DNA of 64,000 bases, from positions 1 to 64,000 of the IMG/VR virus record IMGVR_UViG_3300044701_003213; one strand, written 5' to 3'. The stretch comes from a virus. This document shows, piece by piece, positions 56,527 to 63,912 of this stretch (positions are counted from its first letter, which is position 1; each line of letters opens with the position of its first letter). The notes beneath the pieces are model-generated. The model worked only from the letters and a program-made list of their open reading frames with translations, was not told the origin of the DNA and made no database searches. Both the position numbers and the translations under genes were made by a program.

Positions 56527-57771
56527 ATGAATCCAGTGATCCAACTCCGTCCCCACCAGACCCGCGCTACTGCTGCTATGGAAAAGTATAGCAAAGGTCA
56601 GGTTATCGTTCCTACTGGCGGCGGCAAGACTCTGAAGATGATCTTCGACGCTATCCGCCAATTCAAGTCTGAAACTGCTCAGACCATTGTTATCGTTGCT
56701 CCTCGCATCCTTCTTGCCGAGCAACTCTCCTCTGAGTTTCTTGAGCACATTGTTGATGTTGAGGTGATGCACGTTCACAGTGGTGAAACTCATCACTTCA
56801 GCACCACTAAAGTGTCTGAAATTCAAGCTCACGATGCTGCTTGTAAGGTTGCAAATCGCCACCAACTTATTTTCACCACCTACAACTCTTTGAATCGCCT
56901 GCAGGCAGCACAAATTGATGTTGATACCATTTATTTCGATGAAGCACACAATTCAGTCCAACGTCACTTTTTCCCTGCTACGGAGTATTTCTCTTCTGCT
57001 TCTAACCGCTGCTATTTCTTCACTGCTACTCCTAAGCATTCTGCTACTATTTCCAAACCTGGGATGAACGATACTGCCGTTTATGGTCAGGTAATTTGTC
57101 AAGTTCCTGCTCCCGAACTTGTGCAGGGTGGTTTCATCATTCCCCCTAAAGTTGTGGTCAAGCAGATGCAACTTGCTAGCAACTTCACTAGTGTTGCTGC
57201 TCGTGACTCTGTGAATCTTCTGGAGACTATCGACGACAATCAGTGCGACAAAGTTCTGGTCTGCGCTAAGTCTACCAAGAATATTGTTAACCTCATCTCT
57301 GAGTCTGATTTCATCACTCAACTGCAGTTCCGTGGTTACTCTTACATGTATATTACAGCAAAGACTGGTGCTGTGATTGATGGTCAGAAGGTCAATCGTG
57401 AAGTGTTCTTCGACACTCTCAGCGACTGGGGTAAGGATGACTCTAAAAAGTTTGTTGTTCTTCACCACAGCATCCTTTCTGAAGGCATCAATGTGTCTGG
57501 TCTCAATGCTGTGATCTTTATGCGTTCGATGGACTACATCGGCATCTCTCAAACTATCGGTCGTGTGATTCGTCTGCACAAAGATGATGCTGCTGGACTT
57601 CGCTCTGGTACTATCACTCCTGGTGCTCTCGATCAGTACACCAAATCGTTTGGTCTTGTATGTGTCCCTGTGTTCGACAAGGTAGGTATCAGCACTGCCC
57701 AGAAGATTCAGAACGTCGTTGATATTGTCTTCGAGCAGGGCGATGCAGCAGTTTCCGTTGTGAAGCGGTGA
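56527..57771 (+). CDS. SF2 DEAD/DEAH-box helicase (414 aa)
   Basis: Q-like start, Walker A PTGGGKT (29-35), motif II DEAH (138-141), motif III TATP (166-169), and motif VI QTIGRVIR in the C-terminal RecA-like domain. ATP-dependent remodelling of DNA or RNA, similar in type to T4 UvsW, though too short and divergent to name it so. The start follows the promoter by 13 bases, giving a very short leader. Its codon use is markedly more GC-rich than the late genes, like psbA and psbD. Confidence 0.9.
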   Translation: MNPVIQLRPHQTRATAAMEKYSKGQVIVPTGGGKTLKMIFDAIRQFKSETAQTIVIVAPRILLAEQLSSEFLEHIVDVEVMHVHSGETHHFSTTKVSEIQAHDAACKVANRHQLIFTTYNSLNRLQAAQIDVDTIYFDEAHNSVQRHFFPATEYFSSASNRCYFFTATPKHSATISKPGMNDTAVYGQVICQVPAPELVQGGFIIPPKVVVKQMQLASNFTSVAARDSVNLLETIDDNQCDKVLVCAKSTKNIVNLISESDFITQLQFRGYSYMYITAKTGAVIDGQKVNREVFFDTLSDWGKDDSKKFVVLHHSILSEGINVSGLNAVIFMRSMDYIGISQTIGRVIRLHKDDAAGLRSGTITPGALDQYTKSFGLVCVPVFDKVGISTAQKIQNVVDIVFEQGDAAVSVVKR

Positions 57772-57840
57772 CCCCCTGGGGTCTCACCCTAGACCCACTG
57801 AGAACCCAGTCTTGGCCTAGGGTGAAAACCCGATTTTTTT
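57770..57840 (+). terminator. Composite terminator region after the helicase
   Basis: Two nested signals: GACCCC/GGGGTC (57770-57775 with 57778-57783) over the stop codon, and TCACCCTAG/CTAGGGTGA (57784-57792 with 57817-57825) around a GC-rich loop, followed by GATTTTTTT. The 126-base gap to the next gene holds no other feature I can support. Confidence 0.65.
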
Positions 57841-57897
57841 GTAATTTCACCCGACAGACCCTAGTGGTCCTCCACCCCAAATAAAAATGAGGATTTT

Positions 57898-58059
57898 ATG
57901 AAAGAAGGATTTATCGTGGGGCAAGGCACCTACGCTGCTATTCCCTACGGGAACCAACTTATGGTAATATATAATGGTCAACAGTTAAAAGTCTGTAGAA
58001 CTGAAAAGTCTGCACGGGACTTTATTGCTAAGCACAAGAAGAATCCAAACATTATATGA
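57898..58059 (+). CDS. Small phage protein (53 aa) coupled to the DNA methyltransferase
   Basis: GAGGATTTT precedes ATG 57898. MKEGFIVGQGTYAAIPYGNQLMVIYNGQQLKVCRTEKSARDFIAKHKK: a small beta-alpha protein. The ATGA overlap with the methyltransferase gene suggests coupling. Unknown. Confidence 0.6.
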   Translation: MKEGFIVGQGTYAAIPYGNQLMVIYNGQQLKVCRTEKSARDFIAKHKKNPNII

Positions 58060-59021
58060 GCGTACAAATTTTACAGAAACCCGTAGAAGAAGTTGGTAGT
58101 ATTGATCAAACTTTTGATCTGATCTACATGGATCCTCCCTTTGGATTGCAGAGGGATTTTACCATGCAAGAGGAAGATGGTGAAGAAAAGGGATTCTCAG
58201 ATACCTGGAGTTCTTTCGACGATTATATCGATTGGTATGCGGGTGTAATCAACAACTGTTGGGCAAAACTCAACAAAGATGGGTGGCTTTATGCTCACAA
58301 CAATTTCATTGGAAATGCTCTGGTTCTGTCCAAGGTAGATCCTAAGATTAGAGATGCATTCTACACTAACATCTCATGGAAACGCAGCGGTCCTAAGAAC
58401 AACATCAAAAACGGTTGGGGTAATATTGTAGATTCGATTGTTGTTTTCAGGAAAGGTAGTCCATACTTTGAGGTTGAGTATACCTCTCTTGACCCAGTGT
58501 ATGCTGCTAACAGCTTTAACAATAAGGATGAGGTTGGTTACTATGCCTTAGCAAAGGTTACAGGCGAAAAGAGTCGCCCCTGTGCTCGGTTTGAGTACAA
58601 AGGATACAATCCTCAGTATGGATTCCGTATAACAAAGGAAAAACTTGAAAATTTGGACGAGCAGGGTCTATTGCACTTCGGTAGCAATAACATTTACAAA
58701 AAAATCTATTCTCATGAGTCTAAGGGCGTCCCTGTACAAAATCTATGGGATGATGTATACTTTATCAGTAGATCTGAGAAGAATAAGCGAAAGTATCCCA
58801 CACAAAAGCCACTGAAACTATTAGAACGTATTATAAAGTCATCTTGTCCAGAGGGTGGTTGGGTGCTTGACCCCTTCTGTGGATCTGGGACTACAGCAAT
58901 TTCTTCATTAAATCTAAATAGAAACTGCATCAGCTTGGATGTAAATCCAGATGCTATAAAAATAGCGGAAGATTCAATCAATGAGTTAAACAATCCGCTA
59001 ACAAAAGTTCTTTATAGTTAA
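58056..59021 (+). CDS. Orphan DNA methyltransferase (N6-adenine or N4-cytosine, beta group)
   Basis: Motif IV DPPFG (Asp26-Phe29) is near the N-terminus and motif I DPFCGSGT (272-279) near the C-terminus, the beta-group order. DPPF favours adenine-N6, but N4-cytosine is not excluded. Middle region with KRSGPKNNIKNGWGNIVDSIVVFRK and YPTQKPLKLLERII is typical. No restriction enzyme gene is nearby, so it probably protects phage DNA or affects gene expression. Coupled to a 53-aa protein upstream. Confidence 0.92.
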   Translation: MSVQILQKPVEEVGSIDQTFDLIYMDPPFGLQRDFTMQEEDGEEKGFSDTWSSFDDYIDWYAGVINNCWAKLNKDGWLYAHNNFIGNALVLSKVDPKIRDAFYTNISWKRSGPKNNIKNGWGNIVDSIVVFRKGSPYFEVEYTSLDPVYAANSFNNKDEVGYYALAKVTGEKSRPCARFEYKGYNPQYGFRITKEKLENLDEQGLLHFGSNNIYKKIYSHESKGVPVQNLWDDVYFISRSEKNKRKYPTQKPLKLLERIIKSSCPEGGWVLDPFCGSGTTAISSLNLNRNCISLDVNPDAIKIAEDSINELNNPLTKVLYS

Positions 59022-59022
59022 T

Positions 59023-59667
59023 ATGAAAAACAAAAAATACCTCCTATATTTCCTTGGGTGTATTCTATTTTCATTAGGAGCAACATTCTTTATTGCATCT
59101 AATCTTGGAACAAATCCATTAGATGTATTCACAACTGGTATTCGTAAACAATTTGGATTATTAATTGGAACAACTCAATCTTTATTTGCGATTGTATGTC
59201 TAATTATTTGGACGATCATTTACAAGTTTAAACGTATTCCACCAATTTCTACATTTCTAACATTCTTTCTTTGTGGGTATCTCATTGATTTCTTCCTATT
59301 TCTCACTGGAGAACAAACACCACTTAATTCATGGGTAGAACTTTGTATTGCATTGTTCTTATGTACTGAAGCGAGTGCATTGATTATCATGAGTGGATTT
59401 GGTATCCGAGCAATGGATCTTGTAGCGATTGCATTAACTGATAAAACAGGATTACCTTTCTGGGTATACAAAGGTATCGCAGAAGTTTTATTGTTCACTG
59501 TTGGTTGGGCATTAGGTGGAATGTTTGGTATTGGTACGATTGCGTTCTTATTCTTTGTTGGATGGATGATACAACCATTCATTTATGTAAATCAAAGACT
59601 AGGTGTACCAAACTATGGTCCAGTGGGACTATTAAACAAAGTTAAAGAGGAATCAATTAAAGTTTGA
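59023..59667 (+). CDS. YczE/YitT-type integral membrane protein (214 aa)
   Basis: Five or six transmembrane segments: YFLGCILFSLGATFFIASNLGTNPLDVFTTGI, TTQSLFAIVCLIIW, TFLTFFLCGYLIDFFLFL, LCIALFLCTEASALIIM, FWVYKGIAEVLLFTVGWALGGMFGIGTIAFLFFVGW. The 'G..L......P.D....G' start is that of the YczE/YyaS/YitT family of bacterial membrane proteins (function poorly known, perhaps transport). Unusual as a phage gene; likely host-derived. One base after the DNA methyltransferase stop. Confidence 0.75.
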   Translation: MKNKKYLLYFLGCILFSLGATFFIASNLGTNPLDVFTTGIRKQFGLLIGTTQSLFAIVCLIIWTIIYKFKRIPPISTFLTFFLCGYLIDFFLFLTGEQTPLNSWVELCIALFLCTEASALIIMSGFGIRAMDLVAIALTDKTGLPFWVYKGIAEVLLFTVGWALGGMFGIGTIAFLFFVGWMIQPFIYVNQRLGVPNYGPVGLLNKVKEESIKV

Positions 59668-59671
59668 TCAA

Positions 59672-59818
59672 ATGACTAATCTAACTGTGAACAATCTCTC
59701 ATATGAAGAGTTAGTATTACTTCAGGAAATTATGCATTATATTAATACTGAAGGAATCTATCTTGATTATGATTTTAAGACCTTTGATTCTTTATTTGAG
59801 AAGATAATGATCTCTTGA
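59672..59818 (+). CDS. Small phage protein (48 aa)
   Basis: MTNLTVNNLSYEELVLLQEIMHYINTEGIYLDYDFKTFDSLFEKIM: helical, acidic. Start 4 bases after the preceding stop. Small helical proteins like this recur in the region. Unknown. Confidence 0.55.
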   Translation: MTNLTVNNLSYEELVLLQEIMHYINTEGIYLDYDFKTFDSLFEKIMIS

Positions 59819-59821
59819 TAA

Positions 59822-59879
59822 TGGACAGTTGATCAACTGTCCACTCTTCTCTGAAATGGTCCCAGAACCTCTGTATAAT
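59822..59879 (+). promoter_or_regulatory. Perfect palindrome and -10 box (operator-like element, copy 2)
   Basis: A perfect 22-base palindrome (59822-59843) contains GGACAGTT (59823-59830) and TGTCCACT (59838-59845). TATAAT (59874-59879) begins 29 bases after that last T, and there is no good -35 at the expected place (CTGAAA). The same arrangement with the same distances occurs at 42433-42489, suggesting an activator-type operator. Confidence 0.65.
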
Positions 59880-59902
59880 AACAGAGTTAAATCAAAACGA
59901 AC

Positions 59903-60040
59903 ATGAGCGAAGAAGCAGCAGACCTTTTGAACTTCTACCTCTATGAGTCTGAAACATCTAAAGAATTCTGGGATGATATTGAATCTTCTGCTGCTAAGTA
60001 TGAAGTAACAGTTGATTACTATCTCGCAGAATTTGTATGA
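59903..60040 (+). CDS. Small acidic phage protein (45 aa)
   Basis: First gene after the palindrome promoter; MSEEAADLLNFYLYESETSKEFWDDIESSAAKYEVTVDYYLAEFV, helical and acidic. ATGA overlap to the next small gene. Unknown. Confidence 0.6.
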   Translation: MSEEAADLLNFYLYESETSKEFWDDIESSAAKYEVTVDYYLAEFV

Positions 60041-60144
60041 CCTTTATTGTTGGATTTGCACTTGGAGTGCTTGTAACAATTGCATATTCTCTTCTTTCGA
60101 TTGCATCAGATGCAGATGATCACCAGGAAAATTTAGATGACTGA
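60037..60144 (+). CDS. 35-aa single-pass membrane peptide
   Basis: FIVGFALGVLVTIAYSLLSIA is a membrane helix, followed by an acidic end (DADDHQENLDD). Overlaps on both sides (ATGA and 8 bases). Unknown; one of several mini membrane proteins in this early region. Confidence 0.5.
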   Translation: MTFIVGFALGVLVTIAYSLLSIASDADDHQENLDD

Positions 60145-60307
60145 TGAAGTTAAACTGATTTTAGCACTTCAGCAGATTGATAACCTTACATCTCTAATTG
60201 AAGGAAATGAGTACCAACATTTTTTATATTCACATTTAATTTCCGTTAGAGTAGAACTGCAGAGGCAGTTGACAAACACTAAACAAACATTTATTATTGA
60301 GGAGTAA
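60137..60307 (+). CDS. Small helical phage protein (56 aa)
   Basis: DEVKLILALQQIDNLTSLIEGNEYQHFLYSHLISVRVELQRQL: a predicted helical protein with an N-terminal leucine-rich stretch. Overlaps the membrane peptide by 8 bases. Unknown. Confidence 0.55.
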   Translation: MTDEVKLILALQQIDNLTSLIEGNEYQHFLYSHLISVRVELQRQLTNTKQTFIIEE

Positions 60308-60320
60308 TTTGACTAAAGAA

Positions 60321-60560
60321 ATGAAAAAAATCTACATCGTTGATCATTATCTTCCATTTCCCACATCAGAATATGGTGGTCTTTGGGTTGTTCTTGCGGA
60401 TGATGATGATGAATGCTTTGATCTGATCGCTGATTATGATGGTTCAGCCGAATATAATCAACAGCACTTCGCAACTCTAAAGGAGAACATTATCAAGGCT
60501 AGAATTTTCTCTGTAGAGAGTACCGAAGAATCCTATGTTGTAGACTCATTTACTACCTGA
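60321..60560 (+). CDS. Small phage protein (79 aa)
   Basis: ATG 60321 chosen; a TTG at 60309 in frame is possible. KKIYIVDHYLPFPTSEYGGLWVVLADDDDECFDLIADYDG..., an alpha/beta fold with acidic patches. Unknown. Its TGA overlaps the next ATG (TGATG). Confidence 0.6.
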   Translation: MKKIYIVDHYLPFPTSEYGGLWVVLADDDDECFDLIADYDGSAEYNQQHFATLKENIIKARIFSVESTEESYVVDSFTT

Positions 60561-60844
60561 TGAAAGTTCCTAAACTTCCATACAAACCTCCAAAAGGATA
60601 TTGGTATGAAGCTGAACAATTCAAACGTGGTGTTATTCGAATTATGCTCTGTACTGATAGAAAATTCGATTATAATAACGGAAAACCAACAAAAACAATT
60701 CACTCCTTTTACAAACTAAAAACTGAAGAGTTTTATTCCCCTGTTAACTCTACGACGATCGGTGAAGTTGTAGATATAAACGACACTCGACCATGGACAA
60801 CCATGCCGATTAAAATTAGTCCTTTGATGAAATTTTTCCAATGA
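60560..60844 (+). CDS. Small phage protein (94 aa)
   Basis: Basic, aromatic: KVPKLPYKPPKGYWYEAEQFKRGVIRIMLCTDRKFDYNNGKPTKTIHSFYKLK. Looks like a small beta protein; no membrane part. ATGA overlap with the next gene. Unknown. Confidence 0.65.
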   Translation: MKVPKLPYKPPKGYWYEAEQFKRGVIRIMLCTDRKFDYNNGKPTKTIHSFYKLKTEEFYSPVNSTTIGEVVDINDTRPWTTMPIKISPLMKFFQ

Positions 60845-61023
60845 ATCAACGTAGTTATGAACTTTGCATTCAAGTCATTGAAGAGTATTATTGCGATAGA
60901 ATGAGTCAATTAGTAGATCAAGGAAGGATTGAAGATTCTGACTCTATTTTTAGGGAATTTGTATTGGATTCTGAAAATCCAGATGAATGGACCTTTGCAG
61001 AAGATTTGACCAATGTTCACTGA
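60841..61023 (+). CDS. Small phage protein (60 aa)
   Basis: Acidic helical protein (YELCIQVIEEYYCDRMSQLVDQGRIEDSDSIFREFV). Overlaps the next gene by 11 bases. Unknown. Confidence 0.6.
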   Translation: MNQRSYELCIQVIEEYYCDRMSQLVDQGRIEDSDSIFREFVLDSENPDEWTFAEDLTNVH

Positions 61024-61174
61024 AGGAATGAAAGTCTCGTATAAAAATATGCGAGGAGTAATTGACTTCATTGATGAACAATATCTTGTGATACATGTTT
61101 CTGCTATAGATAATAGGATGGGAGCTAGAATGTTAGTCTACAAGTCTGATCAGAAAAAAATAAAGATCCTGTAG
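61013..61174 (+). CDS. Small conserved-type phage protein (53 aa)
   Basis: FTEGMKVSYKNMRGVIDFIDEQYLVIHVS...RMLVYKSDQKKIKIL is a compact SH3-like strand pattern that I recall from several cyanophage genomes. Start overlaps the preceding gene's end. Function unknown. Confidence 0.65.
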   Translation: MFTEGMKVSYKNMRGVIDFIDEQYLVIHVSAIDNRMGARMLVYKSDQKKIKIL

Positions 61175-61187
61175 ACGCTTTAATAAC

Positions 61188-61230
61188 TGGCACACACTCA
61201 TTTCCGATCCACCCAACCATCCCTTATAAT
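61188..61230 (+). promoter_or_regulatory. Early-type promoter with TGGCACACACT element
   Basis: TGGCACACACT (61188-61198), then weak -35 TTCCGA (61202-61207), 17 bases and -10 TATAAT (61225-61230). The leader ends in CGAGAGACGC just before the ATG, a string shared in part with the 42484 unit. Confidence 0.55.
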
Positions 61231-61254
61231 ACTAAGGTAATCGAGAGACGCCCC

Positions 61255-61503
61255 ATGCAACTGTCTTCTATCTCCCAAATCGACGGCAAACCCTCCATGA
61301 CTGTTGATTACTTTCCTGTTAAGGACAGCACCCAATTTATGTTCAAGGTGCTCAAGTTCCGTGGGGTCGATGCTATGTCCTACAAGTGCATCCCCATGCG
61401 TGAGTTCCACCGCGAGATGGATGAGCGTATTGGTATGGGTTGGGAGGTGACTGGTTTCAACACTGAGATCAAGAATGTTAATCCTATGATGGGTGCTTGC
61501 TGA
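61255..61503 (+). CDS. Early-type phage protein (82 aa)
   Basis: Sequence SSISQIDGKPSMTVDYFPVKDSTQFMFKVLKFRGVDAMSYKCIPMREFHREMDERIGMGWEVTGFNTEI: an alpha/beta protein with GC-richer codons than its neighbours. It follows the promoter by about 25 bases. TGATG overlap with the next small gene. Unknown. Confidence 0.65.
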   Translation: MQLSSISQIDGKPSMTVDYFPVKDSTQFMFKVLKFRGVDAMSYKCIPMREFHREMDERIGMGWEVTGFNTEIKNVNPMMGAC

Positions 61504-61601
61504 TGTCTATCATACTGCCCTTCCTGATAATTTCTGCAGGTGTTGGTTGGGCATGTTTTTGTCTTTTTTCTAACTTTTTCAACTACCTACCAAAAGAATA
61601 A
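61503..61601 (+). CDS. 32-aa membrane peptide
   Basis: SIILPFLIISAGVGWACFCLFSNFFNYL: a single hydrophobic helix. Starts on the last base of the preceding stop (TGATG) and ends on the first base of the next ATG (TAATG). Unknown; real because of the double overlap. Confidence 0.5.
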   Translation: MSIILPFLIISAGVGWACFCLFSNFFNYLPKE

Positions 61602-62008
61602 TGTCTACAAGAAGCAGAATCGGAATTCAACTCTCTGATAATTCGATCCTCTCTGTTTATCATCATTATGATGGTTATCCTGAGTGGTTGGGTCGTATTC
61701 TTAAAACTCACTACAACGTCAGAGATAAAGTTGAGGAACTAATTGATGGTGGAGATATGACTTCATGTTGGACTGATAATCGTTGGGATGATAGTGCAGA
61801 TGGATCTTATGGTCCACAATACTACAGTCAGCGTGGTGAAGATTGTCCTCCCAGACATGATGATAATATCTACGACTATCTTGCTGATGGAGAAGAGTAT
61901 GCATATCTATACACCTTAAGAGAAGGTTGGGTATGTTACGACCGCAAAGATTATGGAAATAAATATCCCGAAATTGTTGAAATCTCAGACTCTCCTCTCC
62001 ACGTTTGA
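61601..62008 (+). CDS. Conserved phage protein with STRSRIG start (135 aa)
   Basis: MSTRSRIGIQLSDNSILSVYHHYDGYPEWLGRILKTHYNVRDKVEELIDGGDMTSCW matches a widely distributed phage/bacterial family with the 'STRSRIG...YHHxDGYPEWLG' pattern. Function unknown in literature as I know it. TAATG overlap with the upstream mini peptide. Confidence 0.8.
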   Translation: MSTRSRIGIQLSDNSILSVYHHYDGYPEWLGRILKTHYNVRDKVEELIDGGDMTSCWTDNRWDDSADGSYGPQYYSQRGEDCPPRHDDNIYDYLADGEEYAYLYTLREGWVCYDRKDYGNKYPEIVEISDSPLHV

Positions 62009-62010
62009 TT

Positions 62011-62181
62011 ATGAACATCAATCTTCCTGCAAAGTACATTTTTGCATTCACAACTTTAATATCTCTGTTTTTTGGGTACAATGCATGGTTGATCCAACGT
62101 GATTTTGAAATGTTCAATGCATATGATAAAGTATGTGCTGAACTACCTAAACCACATCCTGATTGTAGATACGCAAAATGA
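62011..62181 (+). CDS. Small membrane-anchored protein (56 aa)
   Basis: NLPAKYIFAFTTLISLFFGYNAWLI is a membrane helix near the N-terminus, followed by RDFEMFNAYDKVCAELPKPHPDCRYAK with two Cys. ATGA overlap with the next secreted protein. Unknown. Confidence 0.6.
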   Translation: MNINLPAKYIFAFTTLISLFFGYNAWLIQRDFEMFNAYDKVCAELPKPHPDCRYAK

Positions 62182-62558
62182 AAAAAATTCTAGCTTTGAT
62201 TGCTATTCTTTCTTTTTCGCCCGCATTAGCAAATACACAACAAACATATCGTCCTTTCCGATACGAAACTCCTTGTCTTCTTGAGGCAGGTATTCAAACT
62301 TATCCTGATATCTGTGTTGTTATTGAAACTCGTGAAAAAGGTGGAGCACTTCGCACTCGTAACATTTATTCTAACAAACATGGTCTGACTATTAAAGGAC
62401 GATTTGATAAAGAAAAAGGTTATATGACTTGGGACTCTCACAATAAGTATGAATACAAATGGGAGTATAAAATTGGTGGAACTGGTGGTACTGATGGTCT
62501 TGGTGCGTGGACTTATGTAATGCCTGGTTTTCTTATTCAAAATGTTAGTTGGGATTGA
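62178..62558 (+). CDS. Secreted protein (126 aa)
   Basis: Signal peptide KKILALIAILSFSPALA, then a soluble domain: TYRPFRYETPCLLEAGIQTYPDICVVIETREKGGALRTRNIYSNKHGLTIKGRFDKEKG...LGAWTYVMPGFLIQNVSWD. Two Cys could form a disulfide. Periplasmic or envelope location. Unknown. Confidence 0.7.
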   Translation: MKKILALIAILSFSPALANTQQTYRPFRYETPCLLEAGIQTYPDICVVIETREKGGALRTRNIYSNKHGLTIKGRFDKEKGYMTWDSHNKYEYKWEYKIGGTGGTDGLGAWTYVMPGFLIQNVSWD

Positions 62559-62563
62559 TTTAT

Positions 62564-62878
62564 ATGGTTGAAACTTTGATTGCTGGTCTTGCTTGTGGTA
62601 TTGCTACATACTATGGAATTGGAGATGGTTTCCATGGACAAAAAACCGCCAATGGTGAACGGTTTGATGCTTATCGTTGGACTGCAGCTCATCCTTATCT
62701 TCCTATGGGTACGAGGATTAGGGTAACTAATCAAGATAACATGAAGCAAGTAATTGTCCGTGTAAACGATCGGGGCCCTTTTTCTCATGCTGATCTGGAT
62801 CTCTCTTATGCTGCTTTTGCTCACATTGAATCTGCACGTAAAGGAAACGCCACAGTCTGCTGGAGAGTAATTGGATGA
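62564..62878 (+). CDS. RlpA-like double-psi beta-barrel protein (104 aa)
   Basis: N-terminal hydrophobic start (VETLIAGLACG), then GIATYYGIGDGFHGQKTANGERFDAYRWTAAHPYLPMGTRIRVTN, VIVRVNDRGPFSHADLDLSYAAFAHI: the RlpA fold (ASWYG-like start, TANGExFD, AHxxLPxGTxxxVTN, VxVNDRGPF, DLS.AA). RlpA proteins are lytic transglycosylases acting on peptidoglycan. In a phage this could help lysis or cell-wall passage. ATG 62564 preferred; an earlier TTG lies in the previous gene. Confidence 0.85.
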   Translation: MVETLIAGLACGIATYYGIGDGFHGQKTANGERFDAYRWTAAHPYLPMGTRIRVTNQDNMKQVIVRVNDRGPFSHADLDLSYAAFAHIESARKGNATVCWRVIG

Positions 62879-63042
62879 CTACAATTATTTCTTCTTGGAT
62901 TTTAGCAACTTGTTTAGATGGAAATATAATCTGCGAGCGTAATATGAAAGTCCCTGCTATCAAGCATTATGAACCAGGAAAAGCATGTTATATTGAAGGT
63001 GTATTTTACCAATCTTGTCCACAAATGAATTATAAAAAATGA
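62875..63042 (+). CDS. Small Cys-rich secreted or membrane peptide (55 aa)
   Basis: TTIISSWILATCLDGNIICERNMKVPAIKHYEPGKACYIEGVFYQSC: hydrophobic first 13 residues, then four Cys. Could be a lipoprotein-like or secreted peptide. Overlaps both neighbours by ATGA. Unknown. Confidence 0.55.
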   Translation: MTTIISSWILATCLDGNIICERNMKVPAIKHYEPGKACYIEGVFYQSCPQMNYKK

Positions 63043-63230
63043 AAACTTCTACTGCTGTTGGTGTAATCTTTGTTGCGATTGTTCTTGTAACAGTCAGTAT
63101 CTTATTTGAAGCATGGTTACTTGGTCTGATTCTATCTTGGTTTAATGTATCCTTGACTTTCTGGCAGAACCTTGCTATTGTGGTTCTTGCTAATATGATT
63201 TTTAAAAATACTGGAGGATCTTCAAAATGA
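63039..63230 (+). CDS. Small two-helix membrane protein (63 aa)
   Basis: TAVGVIFVAIVLVTVSILFEAWLLGLILSWFNVSLTFWQNLAIVVLANMIF: two closely spaced membrane helices. Basic, short ends. Could be a holin-like or phage-coded membrane regulator, but this is not supported by a known motif. Confidence 0.6.
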   Translation: MKTSTAVGVIFVAIVLVTVSILFEAWLLGLILSWFNVSLTFWQNLAIVVLANMIFKNTGGSSK

Positions 63231-63634
63231 CTCGTTACAATGATCCTAACACTCCTGTTGCTATTGTTCTTGGTGGTGGATTTGTAGTTGTTGTTGCTCT
63301 ACTATTCTTTGGTGGACCACTATACAATGTATGGCAACAATCTCTTGCTGGTAAAGCAGAACTTCAGAAGGCAGAATATACTCGCCAAGTAGCAGTTCTG
63401 GAAGCACAAGCAAAAAAAGATAGTGCTCAACAACTTGCTGATGCTGAAATCATCCGTGCTACTGGTGTTGCTAAAGCAAACCAAATCATCGGTAATAGTC
63501 TCAAAGACAACCGTGAGTATCTTCAGTATCTGTATATCACTGGTCTTGAAGACGGTAGCAAGAATGGTAATGTAACCATCTATGTACCTACCGAAGGTGG
63601 TATGCCTGTTCCCACACTACAGATGAACAAGTGA
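63227..63634 (+). CDS. Membrane protein with SPFH/prohibitin-type C-terminal part (135 aa)
   Basis: N-terminal membrane helix (AIVLGGGFVVVVALLFFGGPL), then a helix reading KAELQKAEYTRQVAVLEAQAKKDSAQQLADAEIIRATGVAKANQIIGNSLKDNREYLQYLYI, and the ending NVTIYVPTEGGMPVPTL. This matches the C-terminal flotillin/prohibitin stalk ('A..A......A.A.GxAxA') without the core SPFH domain. Truncated SPFH proteins of this kind are known in cyanophages; function unclear, maybe membrane protease control. Confidence 0.75.
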   Translation: MTRYNDPNTPVAIVLGGGFVVVVALLFFGGPLYNVWQQSLAGKAELQKAEYTRQVAVLEAQAKKDSAQQLADAEIIRATGVAKANQIIGNSLKDNREYLQYLYITGLEDGSKNGNVTIYVPTEGGMPVPTLQMNK

Positions 63635-63912
63635 AACTAATCACATTCAAACATCGCTACGATTACGGTCATGATTGGTATGTTCAAGTCCTTCACACAA
63701 AAAACTGGGCATTGTTTCAGGGTTCTGTGAGTTGGAATGATTATGCCAGTTGGCCATATCTCCAAATTAAATCTGGATGTGGTGGAGTATTAAGTGTAAT
63801 ATTCTGGGTATATAAATTTGGGATTGATCTTGGATTCTTTGAACGTACATGGAATTGGGATTATCTTGAGGATGTAAAAGATTTTGATTTTGTTAAATCG
63901 GATGAATGCTAA
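63631..63912 (+). CDS. Small phage protein (93 aa)
   Basis: GTG start overlapping the preceding stop. Aromatic, Trp-rich (HRYDYGHDWYVQVLHTKNWALFQGSVSWNDYASWPYLQIKSGCGGVLSVIFWVYKFGIDLGFFE), beta-rich, maybe surface-binding. TAATG overlap to the last partial gene. Unknown. Confidence 0.65.
   Translation: MKLITFKHRYDYGHDWYVQVLHTKNWALFQGSVSWNDYASWPYLQIKSGCGGVLSVIFWVYKFGIDLGFFERTWNWDYLEDVKDFDFVKSDEC

Noticed and set aside
56953-57579. Long open frame on the minus strand (208 codons) inside the helicase gene
   Set aside because: It is the antisense shadow of a GC-richer coding region; no ribosome-binding site and no protein-like pattern.
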